Shown here one piece after another: positions 52,110 through 60,123 of a stretch of DNA of 64,000 bases. The stretch comes from an uncultured Pirellulaceae bacterium. GTDB lineage: Bacteria; Planctomycetota; Planctomycetia; Pirellulales; Pirellulaceae. The notes under the pieces were generated by a model. That model saw nothing but the letters and a program-made list of their open reading frames with translations. It had not been told where the DNA came from and did not search any database. Made by a program: the position numbers and the translations under genes. The stretch covers positions 17,971 through 81,970 of the forward strand of contig CALDYR010000102.1 of assembly GCA_937944405.1 (NCBI GenBank). Reading direction: 5' to 3'. How positions within the stretch are numbered: the stretch's first letter is position 1; each line of letters opens with the position of its first letter.

Positions 52110-53405
52110 ATGGGACTGTTTCAATGTCATTTTCGTACCGTCTTGGCCGCAACTGGCGTTATGGCCCTCTTAATCAGCTTGACGTTGGCGTCAGTAGCAA
52201 ATGCTGACAACGGGTTCTGGATCCGCAAAGGCACGTCGACCAAATTGCCGAACCGCGCGATTCAAAAAACAAAAATCGCACAAGATAAAGCTGCCAAAAA
52301 AAAATCAGTAGCAAAGAAAACGCCCGTCGATGCGGCGTCAAAAGTTGTGGCCGGTTCAAACACGATCGCCGGTTCCGACTCCAGAAACTTGCCCCCCTTG
52401 GCCGGTAAACCAGAAGCAAAACCGACTGGCCCTTCATCAGGTTCCGGCACCAAAGCACGATCTGCGTTAGGGCCGGGTGTTGCAACGGTGGCCAATGCCG
52501 AAAGATCGGTGACTTTAGAAACGGCCCAACCAAAAGGCCCGTACGTGGGGGTCACATTTTCTGATCCGGTTCAGCAAAAATGGCGAGTCGGCGTCGTTTT
52601 AGTTACCGGAAGCAACCCCGTCAGAGACGTTTTCACTTACATCCCCATTCCCAAACAATGGCCGGAACAGTCGGTCACGACTTTCGATGAAGAAATCCCT
52701 GTTGAATTTGCGGTTCAAAAGATCGACGAACTCGATGGGCTTGACCGTTTGATTTTGCGTGGTCGGTTGATTGAACCCAAGAAGAAGATTGTCGCCCTGC
52801 AAACGTTCATGGTGACCACCAGCAAAGTCAACCCACCGCCGGACACGACCATTTTTTCGGCACCGGCCAGCAAAGGAAAATTAGCCAAAACCTATATCGC
52901 GTCCAGCGCCGGCATCAGTTACCGCAACAGCGCGTTGCGCAAACAGGCCGAAGCGCTGTTCCAAACCAAGGGTACCGCTTGGGAAAAGGTCGAACGAATT
53001 TTCGATTGGGTGCGTGAAAACATCGACCAAGGTGGCGGCGATCCTTACGGTTCCGTCACCACCTTCGCTAAAAAAGAAGGGCACCCCGAAGACGTCGTCG
53101 GGTTATTCATCGCGATGTGCCGCGCTAATAAAATTCCGGCGCGGATGGTTTTCGTGGACGGGACACAATACGCCGAATTTATGCTGGCCGATCCTGCCGG
53201 CGAACTTCACTGGTTTCCTTGCGATGTCGTCGGCATCCGCGCGTTTGGAAAAATCGTAGAACCCAAAGTTATTTTGCAAAAGGGCGATAACATCAGAGTC
53301 CCCGGTGTCAAAGGCAAAAAAAAGTTTGTCGCCGCTTACGGGGAAGTGAAAAGCGCTACCGCCCCCAAATTGATGCAGTTCGTTCGTGAACCTCTGTCCA
53401 ATTGA
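52110..53405 (+). CDS. secreted transglutaminase-like protein lacking catalytic Cys and His
   Basis: 431 residues from ATG 52110, with a signal peptide ending near SVANADNG. A basic, Ala/Lys/Pro-rich linker runs to about 140, followed by a beta-rich domain (about 145-250) and a transglutaminase-like core (about 280-375). By alignment with the next gene's product, the catalytic Cys is replaced by Pro326 (GHPEDVVGLFIA) and the catalytic His by Thr352 (GTQYAEF). The third position is kept as Asp372 (FPCDVVG). It is therefore probably not a peptidase or transglutaminase by itself. The next gene starts six bases downstream. The earlier start at 52041 would place residues before the signal peptide. 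Confidence 0.82.
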   Translation: MGLFQCHFRTVLAATGVMALLISLTLASVANADNGFWIRKGTSTKLPNRAIQKTKIAQDKAAKKKSVAKKTPVDAASKVVAGSNTIAGSDSRNLPPLAGKPEAKPTGPSSGSGTKARSALGPGVATVANAERSVTLETAQPKGPYVGVTFSDPVQQKWRVGVVLVTGSNPVRDVFTYIPIPKQWPEQSVTTFDEEIPVEFAVQKIDELDGLDRLILRGRLIEPKKKIVALQTFMVTTSKVNPPPDTTIFSAPASKGKLAKTYIASSAGISYRNSALRKQAEALFQTKGTAWEKVERIFDWVRENIDQGGGDPYGSVTTFAKKEGHPEDVVGLFIAMCRANKIPARMVFVDGTQYAEFMLADPAGELHWFPCDVVGIRAFGKIVEPKVILQKGDNIRVPGVKGKKKFVAAYGEVKSATAPKLMQFVREPLSN

Positions 53406-53411
53406 TGCAAA

Positions 53412-54386
53412 ATGAATACTGAAAAACTCCCATTGCCACCAGCCCGTCTGACGTTTTGGTTCCTCCTTGTGTTAGTGCTACCGTGGTTATGTGCGCCAGC
53501 AATTGCCCAAGAAGATGCGTCTCAAAACGAATCGGAAACTCCATCGCAATCCGTATGGCGATTTGGAATGAAGATCACCAGCGCCGGAGTTGCCAAAGGG
53601 ATTTTCGCAACCGCGCCGGTCCCGATTGAATGTCCCGAACAGTCAATTGAATTGATCGAAGAAGAACGTTTAGGACGTGTCGGACGAATCAGGATGGTAC
53701 CATTGAAACCCAACGGTCGCCAAATGATGTTCAAAATTGACGGCATGCAGCCCGAAGAAGAAGCCCTCGCGGCGGCCAGATTTCGCATCATCAAACGAAG
53801 CATCGCCGCGCCTCAAAGGCCCGAACGATTCAAGTTCGTCGCTAACCCGCGCGGGAAACTCCGATCCTACTTAGGCGATAGCCCCTTCATCGAAACCCGC
53901 GCCGATCAAGTCATCGCGGTCGCCAAAGAACTACAAAACGCAAATTCTGAACTTACGCCTTGGGAGCAGGTCAAAGCAATTTACGTTTGGGTGCGCGAAA
54001 ACATTGAATATAAGTTCGACACACAAATCCACTCCTGTGTCGAAGCGCTAGACAGTGGCAAAGGGGACTGTGAAGAACTCTCTTCTTTGTTCATCGCGAT
54101 CTGCCGTATTCAAAACATTCCCGCCCGAGCGGTCTGGATTCCCGGGCACACCTATCCCGAATTTTATTTAGAAGACGAAAAAGGCGAAGGCCATTGGTTC
54201 CCCTGCCAGGCCGCGGGCACCTATCAGTTCGGTTCGATGGACGAACCGCTACCGATTCTTCAAAAGGGGGATCGGTTTAAAATTTCCGGACAACGCGAAT
54301 TAGCCAGATACGCTCAACCTACTCTTAAATGCAAAGACGCCTCCGGAGCGATCGGTATCCAACAAATCGCCGAACAGGTTGAGTAA
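53412..54386 (+). CDS. secreted transglutaminase-like protein with Cys and His
   Basis: 324 residues. A signal peptide ends at PAIAQ (about 28-32). The transglutaminase core (about 180-270) has GKGDCEELSSLFIAICR with Cys220 and IPARAVWIPGHTYPEF with His246. The third catalytic position reads FPCQAAG, with Gln266 in place of Asp, so the triad is C-H-Q rather than C-H-D. It is a paralogue of the preceding gene's product; both share VRENI, LFIA, IPAR and HWFPC. The six-base gap indicates an operon. Likely acts on envelope proteins or peptides. The residue swap with its partner is described in the findings. Confidence 0.87.
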   Translation: MNTEKLPLPPARLTFWFLLVLVLPWLCAPAIAQEDASQNESETPSQSVWRFGMKITSAGVAKGIFATAPVPIECPEQSIELIEEERLGRVGRIRMVPLKPNGRQMMFKIDGMQPEEEALAAARFRIIKRSIAAPQRPERFKFVANPRGKLRSYLGDSPFIETRADQVIAVAKELQNANSELTPWEQVKAIYVWVRENIEYKFDTQIHSCVEALDSGKGDCEELSSLFIAICRIQNIPARAVWIPGHTYPEFYLEDEKGEGHWFPCQAAGTYQFGSMDEPLPILQKGDRFKISGQRELARYAQPTLKCKDASGAIGIQQIAEQVE

Positions 54387-54510
54387 CTCCGGAACACAAC
54401 CAACCTGCTTGCAAACGCAATCGCCGCGCGCGGGCGCTACATTTCGTGCCGCAATATCTCAGCTTTCATTGGCCCCGAGGGCGCGTGCAACCGTGATTCA
54501 TAGTTGCTGC

Positions 54511-54574
54511 CGTTGATAGAGGCTGTCGTTAATAGAGGCTGTCGTTAATAGATACTGTCGTTAATAGATACTGT
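54511..54574. repeat. 16-bp tandem repeat, four units, at a stop codon
   Basis: Four head-to-tail units: CGTTGATAGAGGCTGT, CGTTAATAGAGGCTGT and two of CGTTAATAGATACTGT. The rightmost unit contains the stop codon and last codons of the YTV-like gene on the minus strand (stop at 54561-54563), so the array looks like stepwise duplication of a gene end. Confidence 0.85.
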
Positions 54575-56282
54575 CGATGCTCCGCCGTTGAAGTTCTTCT
54601 ACACGATCGATGCCCCGAACGTCAAATGTGCGAGGCGCGATGTTGGGAACCGCAGGCGGTTGAATCAAGTCTCGCTCGAATCCAGCCCCCACCGAGGCGC
54701 CAGGCACAGGGGCCACACTGGAGGTTTCGACTGTTTCACGCCTCTCTAGGGACTGCTGCAAGGGCGTATTCACCGACGCGCCTACAGATTCAGCCGACGA
54801 ACGTTCCGGACTTAGCGCTTTCATCGGCGTTTTGACTTCTAACGGTGCCCCAGCGAGCGCGGTGAGCGCCGTCGATGTTTCGATTTCCGTTTTGGTTTGA
54901 GGCACCAACACCGAGATTGACTCTTGTAGTGCCGGTTTTCCGGCTTTCGAACCTAACAGCGCGGGCGGCAAATCAGCCGGTGCTGGCGTTGGCAGCTTCC
55001 GATTCTCCGGACCCAACGGTGGCCCAGGATCGACGTTGAAGGAAGCCGGACGGGATTCGCGATCCGCTTGCTCTATCTTGTTGAGTTCTTGGCCACTGGG
55101 CCGATTGGTTGTGCTAAAAAAACTTTTCCACCGTGGGTCGACGGGTTCGGGATCCCCTACCGGGTTGCCAAAACAATCAACCGCAACACGCATGCGAACC
55201 GTGTAGGGCACTTTACGTGTCGACGTATAGGGAATTTTCTTGCGAACGATTTTTGGCGTTTGAACTTCTTCTACTTTCTCCACCCATTTGGCAGTCGTTC
55301 TTTGGTAGGGTTCGATCGTTTCAACTTTCTGCATCGTCGTTTCTACGACGGGTACTTTGCGAACTTTTTCGATCGTGCGATAGGTTGTTTCTTCGTAGGG
55401 CGTCCGTTGGACTCGCACGGTCGTCTTAGGACGGCGGACCTCCACGGGTACCTTGCGCGTTTCATAAGTCTCCTCGATTCGTTCTACTTTGACCGGAACC
55501 TTACGTGTTTCGACACGGTCGACGTAGCGACTGATTTCGATCGGTTCCTTCTTCATCGTTGTTTCGGGCAAGTAGGCAATTTTAGTCGAAGTCTGCGGCA
55601 CCAACGCCGGCACAACCGCCGCAGTGGGTGTCGTGTTGGTCCAGTGTAAACCACGACGACGGTAGACCGAAAATCCCGTCGCAGGATCAACGTAAGTCCC
55701 CGGACGAAGCCACTGGACGCGCGGCCGTGGCCTGACCGCATTGGGCACAATCACGTCCGAAGCAACCAATGTCGTTTCCGGGACTTCGACCGGTGTGAGC
55801 GTCGTGATCGGTTTAAATTCAAAGGAGTCTTCGGTCACTTTTTCACGCACCGTGAACTCCTTGTCGCGCATGACCGTTTCGACAACAGGTTTTTTCACAA
55901 TCACTGTTTCATCGCGCATCTCAACAGCCGTTTCGTAGCTCGTTTCCTGAATCTCTTTCTCCCGGTATTTGGTGACGGTCACCGGTTCAAGTTCATTATA
56001 TTTTTCTATCCGTTGGCTCGTTTTTTCGACCGGACGATAGGTCACCGACTTGCGCTCAAGTTTCTCGGTGTCGTATTCTTGCACCCAACGGCTTTGTTGA
56101 GATGTCTCCATCACTTCTTCTTCCACCCATTTCCAAGCCTTCACCGGTTCTGCGCGATAGAAAGTTTGATCGTAAACTTTGTAAGTGATCGGTTCGTTAA
56201 CCTGCGCTCTGACTTCGACGTCCAAAGCTACCAGCCCCACAACGGACAAACACGAAACAAAAAAAACAGTTCGGAGAAACAT
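54561..56282 (-). CDS. exported repeat protein, YTV-like
   Basis: 573 residues from ATG 56282, with a signal peptide MFLRTVFFVSCLSVVGLVALDVEVRAQ. Residues about 45-400 are built of short charged repeats rich in Glu/Thr/Arg/Val/Tyr, for example KVPVVETTMQKVETIEPYQR and RKIPYTSTRKVPYTV written over again with changes. They resemble the YTV domain described in Rhodopirellula baltica envelope proteins. The last about 170 residues are Pro/Ser/Ala-rich and look disordered. The protein is probably in the cell wall. The open frame continues upstream to 56474, but that part is not protein-like. Function unknown. Confidence 0.75.
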   Translation of the reverse strand: MFLRTVFFVSCLSVVGLVALDVEVRAQVNEPITYKVYDQTFYRAEPVKAWKWVEEEVMETSQQSRWVQEYDTEKLERKSVTYRPVEKTSQRIEKYNELEPVTVTKYREKEIQETSYETAVEMRDETVIVKKPVVETVMRDKEFTVREKVTEDSFEFKPITTLTPVEVPETTLVASDVIVPNAVRPRPRVQWLRPGTYVDPATGFSVYRRRGLHWTNTTPTAAVVPALVPQTSTKIAYLPETTMKKEPIEISRYVDRVETRKVPVKVERIEETYETRKVPVEVRRPKTTVRVQRTPYEETTYRTIEKVRKVPVVETTMQKVETIEPYQRTTAKWVEKVEEVQTPKIVRKKIPYTSTRKVPYTVRMRVAVDCFGNPVGDPEPVDPRWKSFFSTTNRPSGQELNKIEQADRESRPASFNVDPGPPLGPENRKLPTPAPADLPPALLGSKAGKPALQESISVLVPQTKTEIETSTALTALAGAPLEVKTPMKALSPERSSAESVGASVNTPLQQSLERRETVETSSVAPVPGASVGAGFERDLIQPPAVPNIAPRTFDVRGIDRVEELQRRSIDSIY

Positions 56283-56679
56283 ACCTGAAATATCACTTAA
56301 ATAACGGGCGATCGATTGTGGCCGCATCGGTGCAGACATAACCGCGAGCAATAATTTGGCGAACCATCCCGGAGCGCAACTGTATTGTATGTGCAAAAAG
56401 CGGTTGCGGCCAACGATCAATCCGCCGTTGCGGGGTTTGAATGAAGTTAACTGGCTGTTTTTTAAGCTACGCAAACGCCAAACGTTACAACCGAAATAAT
56501 CACTACAAACTCAAGACATTTGGCAATCGTCTTTTCGCCAGCACCGACGGCGATAGCTTGCCCTGTTTCGCTAAATAGATTCAATTAGCCCCGCCGGTGG
56601 AAGCGCCGGGCCGGTTGCTCTGGAGCCGCGCAGAAATTTGACCCAACGCCGCCGGTGGGAACCGGCGCAATTCGCCAAC

Positions 56680-57402
56680 ATGCAGCTGATTAAACTGACC
56701 TTACCCACCCCCGCAGAAAATCTAGCGCTCGATGAAGCCCTGATCGAAACCGCTGACGCAACCGGCGACCACCCTGAGGTGCTTCGTCTATGGGAACCGG
56801 CGGAACCCTTTGTCGTCATTGGCCGCAGTTCCTCTTATGTGGGTGAGGTGAATCACGACTACTGTCGCGCCAATGGGATTCCCGTTTTTCGACGCGTTTC
56901 GGGCGGGGCGGCGATCGTGACTGGACCGGGTTGTTTAATGTACGCGGTGCTGCTGGATTATCGCATCCGCCCGGAATTACGGATGTTGGATCACGCCCAT
57001 CAATTTGTGATGCAAAAGATGGCGGCAGCGATCCGCAGTCTGGGAATCGAAACTCAGATTCAAGGCGTTTGTGATTTGACGATCAACCATCGCAAGGTCT
57101 CCGGAAACAGCCTCCGTTGCAAGCGTAATTGGATGCTCTACCACGGCACGATGATCTGTGGTTTTGATGCCGCGCTGATAGGCAAGTGTCTTGATTGGCC
57201 CAAACGCACCCCCGCGTATCGCCAGCAGCGGCCCCACGATGACTTCGTCGGCAGTATCGGCATCAGTACCGATGATTTGAGTAACGCGCTCCAACGCCAG
57301 TGGTCCCCTGAAGGCATTTTTCAAACCTGGCCCAAGGAAATCACTCAGCAACTGGTCAGCGCGAAGTATGCCACTAAGCAATGGAACGCGAAAGTACCTT
57401 AG
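56680..57402 (+). CDS. lipoate-protein ligase A family protein
   Basis: 240 residues from ATG 56680. The biotin/lipoate ligase fold is recognised from LPTPAENLALDEALIE, LRLWEPAEPFVVIGRSSSYVGEVN and the RRVSGGAAIVTGPGCLMYAVLL motif. The catalytic Lys lies in CDLTINHRKVSGNS. The RR(T/S)GGG-type motif is slightly varied, reading SGGAA where TGGGA is usual, and the following His is a Thr. It may attach lipoate, or carry out octanoyl transfer, on 2-oxoacid dehydrogenase or glycine-cleavage proteins. The open frame extends 14 codons further to a TTG. GC-rich hairpins lie just upstream. Confidence 0.86.
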   Translation: MQLIKLTLPTPAENLALDEALIETADATGDHPEVLRLWEPAEPFVVIGRSSSYVGEVNHDYCRANGIPVFRRVSGGAAIVTGPGCLMYAVLLDYRIRPELRMLDHAHQFVMQKMAAAIRSLGIETQIQGVCDLTINHRKVSGNSLRCKRNWMLYHGTMICGFDAALIGKCLDWPKRTPAYRQQRPHDDFVGSIGISTDDLSNALQRQWSPEGIFQTWPKEITQQLVSAKYATKQWNAKVP

Positions 57403-57448
57403 GATCGCGGGATTTATCAGTTCGGAGTTTCAATCGCGCGATTTTTTC

Positions 57449-57522
57449 GTTTAACGTTTAGCCTGCAGACGCACGCGTTTGGGGCCGCTAAAACGCGTGC
57501 GCCTGTCGGCTGACGGATAAAC
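57449..57522. repeat. large imperfect inverted repeat between convergent genes
   Basis: Inner arms of 10 bp are perfect: GCACGCGTTT (57471-57480) and AAACGCGTGC (57491-57500). Outside them a further about 22 bp pair imperfectly, from GTTTAACG on the left to GATAAAC on the right. The loop is GGGGCCGCTA. It lies between the lipoate-ligase and the interrupted gene, so it may act as a bidirectional terminator or REP-like element. Confidence 0.65.
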
Positions 57523-57524
57523 AT

Positions 57525-57575
57525 AAAAATGCGTTCTTCCCGGAACTTTGTGGACCGCGAGCGCCCAAATGAAAG
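57525..57575 (-). repeat. dispersed intergenic repeat, short copy D
   Basis: Only the conserved end is present. On the minus strand it reads GGGCGCTCGCGG, ACAAAGTTCCGGGAAGAAC and ATTTTT, matching the last part of copies A-C. It follows the inverted repeat at 57449-57522. Confidence 0.65.
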
Positions 57576-57621
57576 TCAAATTGAAAGCCAATTGCCCCCT
57601 GAAGGCGGTGAAAATCGGGGC

Positions 57622-58143
57622 TCAATCCTTTTCCCCAAACCATTCCCGCAGTCCCGCCCAAGCGTTTCCGATCATTTTCCCCGAAACGATGTCCTCAGTT
57701 AGGGTGGGGCGATCCGAAGAGAAGTTGTACCACAGTGCATCCAAATAGGGTTTGCCTGATTCAGCCGCGACGGTGTAAATTCCAGCGCGGCCGATCTTGG
57801 CGGCGGCTTGCCAATAGTGATCGAAAATATGCTGATCCAGCAGATTGCCCGTGACGCGGATCGTTGTGAGCGCTCCCTTGGTTGCGGTGCTGACTTGATT
57901 GAGGGAGTACATCGTCATCGCGCTGGAGACCTCAAACAGGTTCACGTGCTGCTGGTCGGCCAGGCCCTGCATGTCATCCCAAAGTTTTTTGATCTCCGCT
58001 TGCGGAAGTACCTTCGTGGGATCGATTTCCGATAATCTCAGACGGGTCTGTTCGATCGTTTCCTGCAAACCGGCAACCGAAAGCGGTGGAGTATCAAGCC
58101 GGTCGGTTGTTTCGGCGGAAGCTTTGGCAATAACGTTCAACAA
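57622..58143 (-). pseudogene. 3' half of an interrupted gene, unknown function
   Basis: This frame is in phase with the 58186-58662 frame and separated from it by one TAA (58186-58188) and 14 sense codons. The codons between read GVIAEDSTIGSTAE, which continue smoothly from the upstream part. The only start candidates here are TTG TTG near 58143, with no Shine-Dalgarno motif. The sequence (173 residues) is helical, with VLPQAEIKKLWDDMQGLA and SSAMTMYSLNQ, and resembles a membrane-associated protein; a distant EcsC-like relation is possible but not shown. It may be a nonsense mutation, readthrough, or a separate gene. Confidence 0.6.
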
Positions 58144-58185
58144 TTCAGCGGTACTGCCGATCGTGGAATCTTCGGCGATGACGCC

Positions 58186-58662
58186 TTACTTTTTAAGCTC
58201 TTCCGCCAAAGCCGACAGATAGGTCGTCGATCCGTAGGCAAGATCGCTGGTGATCGCCAGCAACGTGATAGGCGACAAATGCAGCGTCGCCATGCCCGCC
58301 AAATCTAGAAATGTGCCGACCGTTTTCTGTGCGACGTAGTTTTCGACCTGCACCGACTGGGGCTTTACGTCGGTCGCATGTTCTTTTACTCCCCCGAAAT
58401 CTTGGTTGACCATGTCCATCATCTGCTGGACAAACTTCCGATAGGTCGTCGAGTCGCGAAAGGCTTGCGGCACCAGCAGCGTCGCCGATTCATTGATCAC
58501 TCCGCCAATCATGGCCGCGGTGCTACGCACAGTACGTTCGGGCAACGACAACCCGTACATCAAATACTTATAAACGCTGTCGACACCGGGATCTTTGGCC
58601 CCGTCGGACTCATCGGTCCTTACGCCGTTCCTGCGTTCCTCCCCACCATCAAATGGGCTCAT
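58186..58662 (-). CDS. 5' half of an interrupted gene, unknown function
   Basis: 158 residues ending at an in-frame TAA. The ATG overlaps the purM stop by four bases, indicating translational coupling. The first 30 residues are charged; the rest is amphipathic helix, with [21 protein letters not shown] and a hydrophobic stretch [20 protein letters not shown]. The reading frame continues past the stop into the 57622-58143 frame. Without the stop the product would be about 346 residues. No family recognised with confidence. The purM neighbour gives no clue to its function. Confidence 0.65.
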   Translation of the reverse strand: MSPFDGGEERRNGVRTDESDGAKDPGVDSVYKYLMYGLSLPERTVRSTAAMIGGVINESATLLVPQAFRDSTTYRKFVQQMMDMVNQDFGGVKEHATDVKPQSVQVENYVAQKTVGTFLDLAGMATLHLSPITLLAITSDLAYGSTTYLSALAEELKK

Positions 58663-59729
58663 TTTACAGTCACCGATTTACTTCCGTCGGTGCTTTCTCC
58701 CACCACACCGATGACGCGCGCATCTAAACCGCTGCCGTCAAGCATCCGCAAGATATTATCGGCGTAGAAAGGGCTGACAACCATGACGATGCCAATCCCC
58801 ATATTGAAAACCCGATTCATTTCCTCGGGGGCAACTTTCCCCAACCCTTGCAACCAACCAAAAACGGGCGGTACTTCCCAAGCGGTCTCGTCGATGGTCA
58901 CTTCAACTCCTGCGGGCAGGATGCGTTGGATATTCTCCGCCATGCCTCCGCCAGTGATGTGCGCGATTCCATGCACAACGTTTTTCACTTTGTAATGTGC
59001 CAACACATTTTGAATGGCTTTGGTGTAAATCAATGTCGGTTCCAGCAACGTTTCGGCCACCGTTTTCCCTGTTTCAGCCACCTGGTCATCGACGCCCAAC
59101 TGGGCCACGTCAAATACGATCTTGCGAACCAACGAGTAACCATTGGAATGGATCCCACTGGAGGAGATGCCAATCACGACGTCGTCTGGAGCAATGGTTT
59201 TCCCGTCGATCAAGTTTTTCTTTTCGACCACGCCGACGCAGAACCCCGCCAGATCATAATCACCGCGCTGGTAGGTGTCGGGCATGATCGCCGTTTCCCC
59301 GCCCAACAACGCGCTGTCAGATTGAAGGCAGCCGTCACTGATCCCGGCCACGATTTGTTCTAGCACTTCGGGATCGTCATGAGACATCGCGATATAATCT
59401 AAAAAGAACAACGGTTCGGCACCGCAGCAAATCGCATCGTTGACACACATCGCGACAAGATCAATGCCAATCGTGTCGTGACGGCCGAGCATCTGAGCCA
59501 GTTTCAGTTTGGAACCCACACCATCGGTTCCGGCAACCAGTACGGGACTGTCGTAATTGCGTCGAAAGAGCTTGCAATCGAAGTCCAGTTGAAACAGCCC
59601 GGCAAAACCACCGTCCAATTTTTGGACGCGTGGGGAAAACGTGCGGTGCATCAACCGAGGCAACCGCTTCATCGATTCATTATAGATGTCCAGATCAACG
59701 CCGGAATCTTTATAGGAAACGCCAGTCAT
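58659..59729 (-). CDS. purM: phosphoribosylformylglycinamidine cyclo-ligase
   Basis: AIR synthetase, the fifth step of purine synthesis, closes the imidazole ring using ATP. The 356-residue length is normal. Visible motifs are [73 protein letters not shown] and [16 protein letters not shown]. The N-terminal segment [18 protein letters not shown] is the family start. Its stop overlaps the start of the interrupted gene by four bases, which shows that gene is meant to be cotranslated. No other purine gene is beside it. Confidence 0.96.
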   Translation of the reverse strand: MTGVSYKDSGVDLDIYNESMKRLPRLMHRTFSPRVQKLDGGFAGLFQLDFDCKLFRRNYDSPVLVAGTDGVGSKLKLAQMLGRHDTIGIDLVAMCVNDAICCGAEPLFFLDYIAMSHDDPEVLEQIVAGISDGCLQSDSALLGGETAIMPDTYQRGDYDLAGFCVGVVEKKNLIDGKTIAPDDVVIGISSSGIHSNGYSLVRKIVFDVAQLGVDDQVAETGKTVAETLLEPTLIYTKAIQNVLAHYKVKNVVHGIAHITGGGMAENIQRILPAGVEVTIDETAWEVPPVFGWLQGLGKVAPEEMNRVFNMGIGIVMVVSPFYADNILRMLDGSGLDARVIGVVGESTDGSKSVTVK

Positions 59730-60123
59730 GCGTCAGAGTTTTCCTTATTCATTCAGCCATTGCGGCAACTGCGGTATCCCGCGCCACCGCTGCGCGGCCA
59801 AAGGGCACTTTATTCTGTGGTTAATATCTTCAAAATCACACCCTCAACGGCGGCAGACCGACGTGCTCAAATTCAGCATCGGTGGGAATGGGTATTGATC
59901 AGATTGCAAACTCAACCTACAAGATCGCTACGACCGCCTAGGTGCAACTTTACCGCGACGACCTGATTTTCGCCAGCGGCGGAGTAAAAGTTATTGCCTG
60001 CGGTCAAACGTAGCGATCCAGCAATACGGTCAATCGGATTGATTTAACCGACATTCTGGTGACAATATCGTCTTGAAGATCGGTTTCCGCGGGATATCCG
60101 CAAGTTTTTACAACATTGAAAAC
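59730..60123. other. 394-bp spacer between divergent purM and glgX
   Basis: No gene or RNA was recognised. It must contain the promoters of both flanking genes. The open frames seen here are extensions or antisense of purM. An earlier in-frame TTG at 60073 belongs to the glgX frame but is not a likely start. Confidence 0.4.

Noticed and set aside
60073..60123. 17-residue extension of GlgX from a TTG
   Set aside because: The ATG at 60124 begins the CBM48-like domain at the usual distance.
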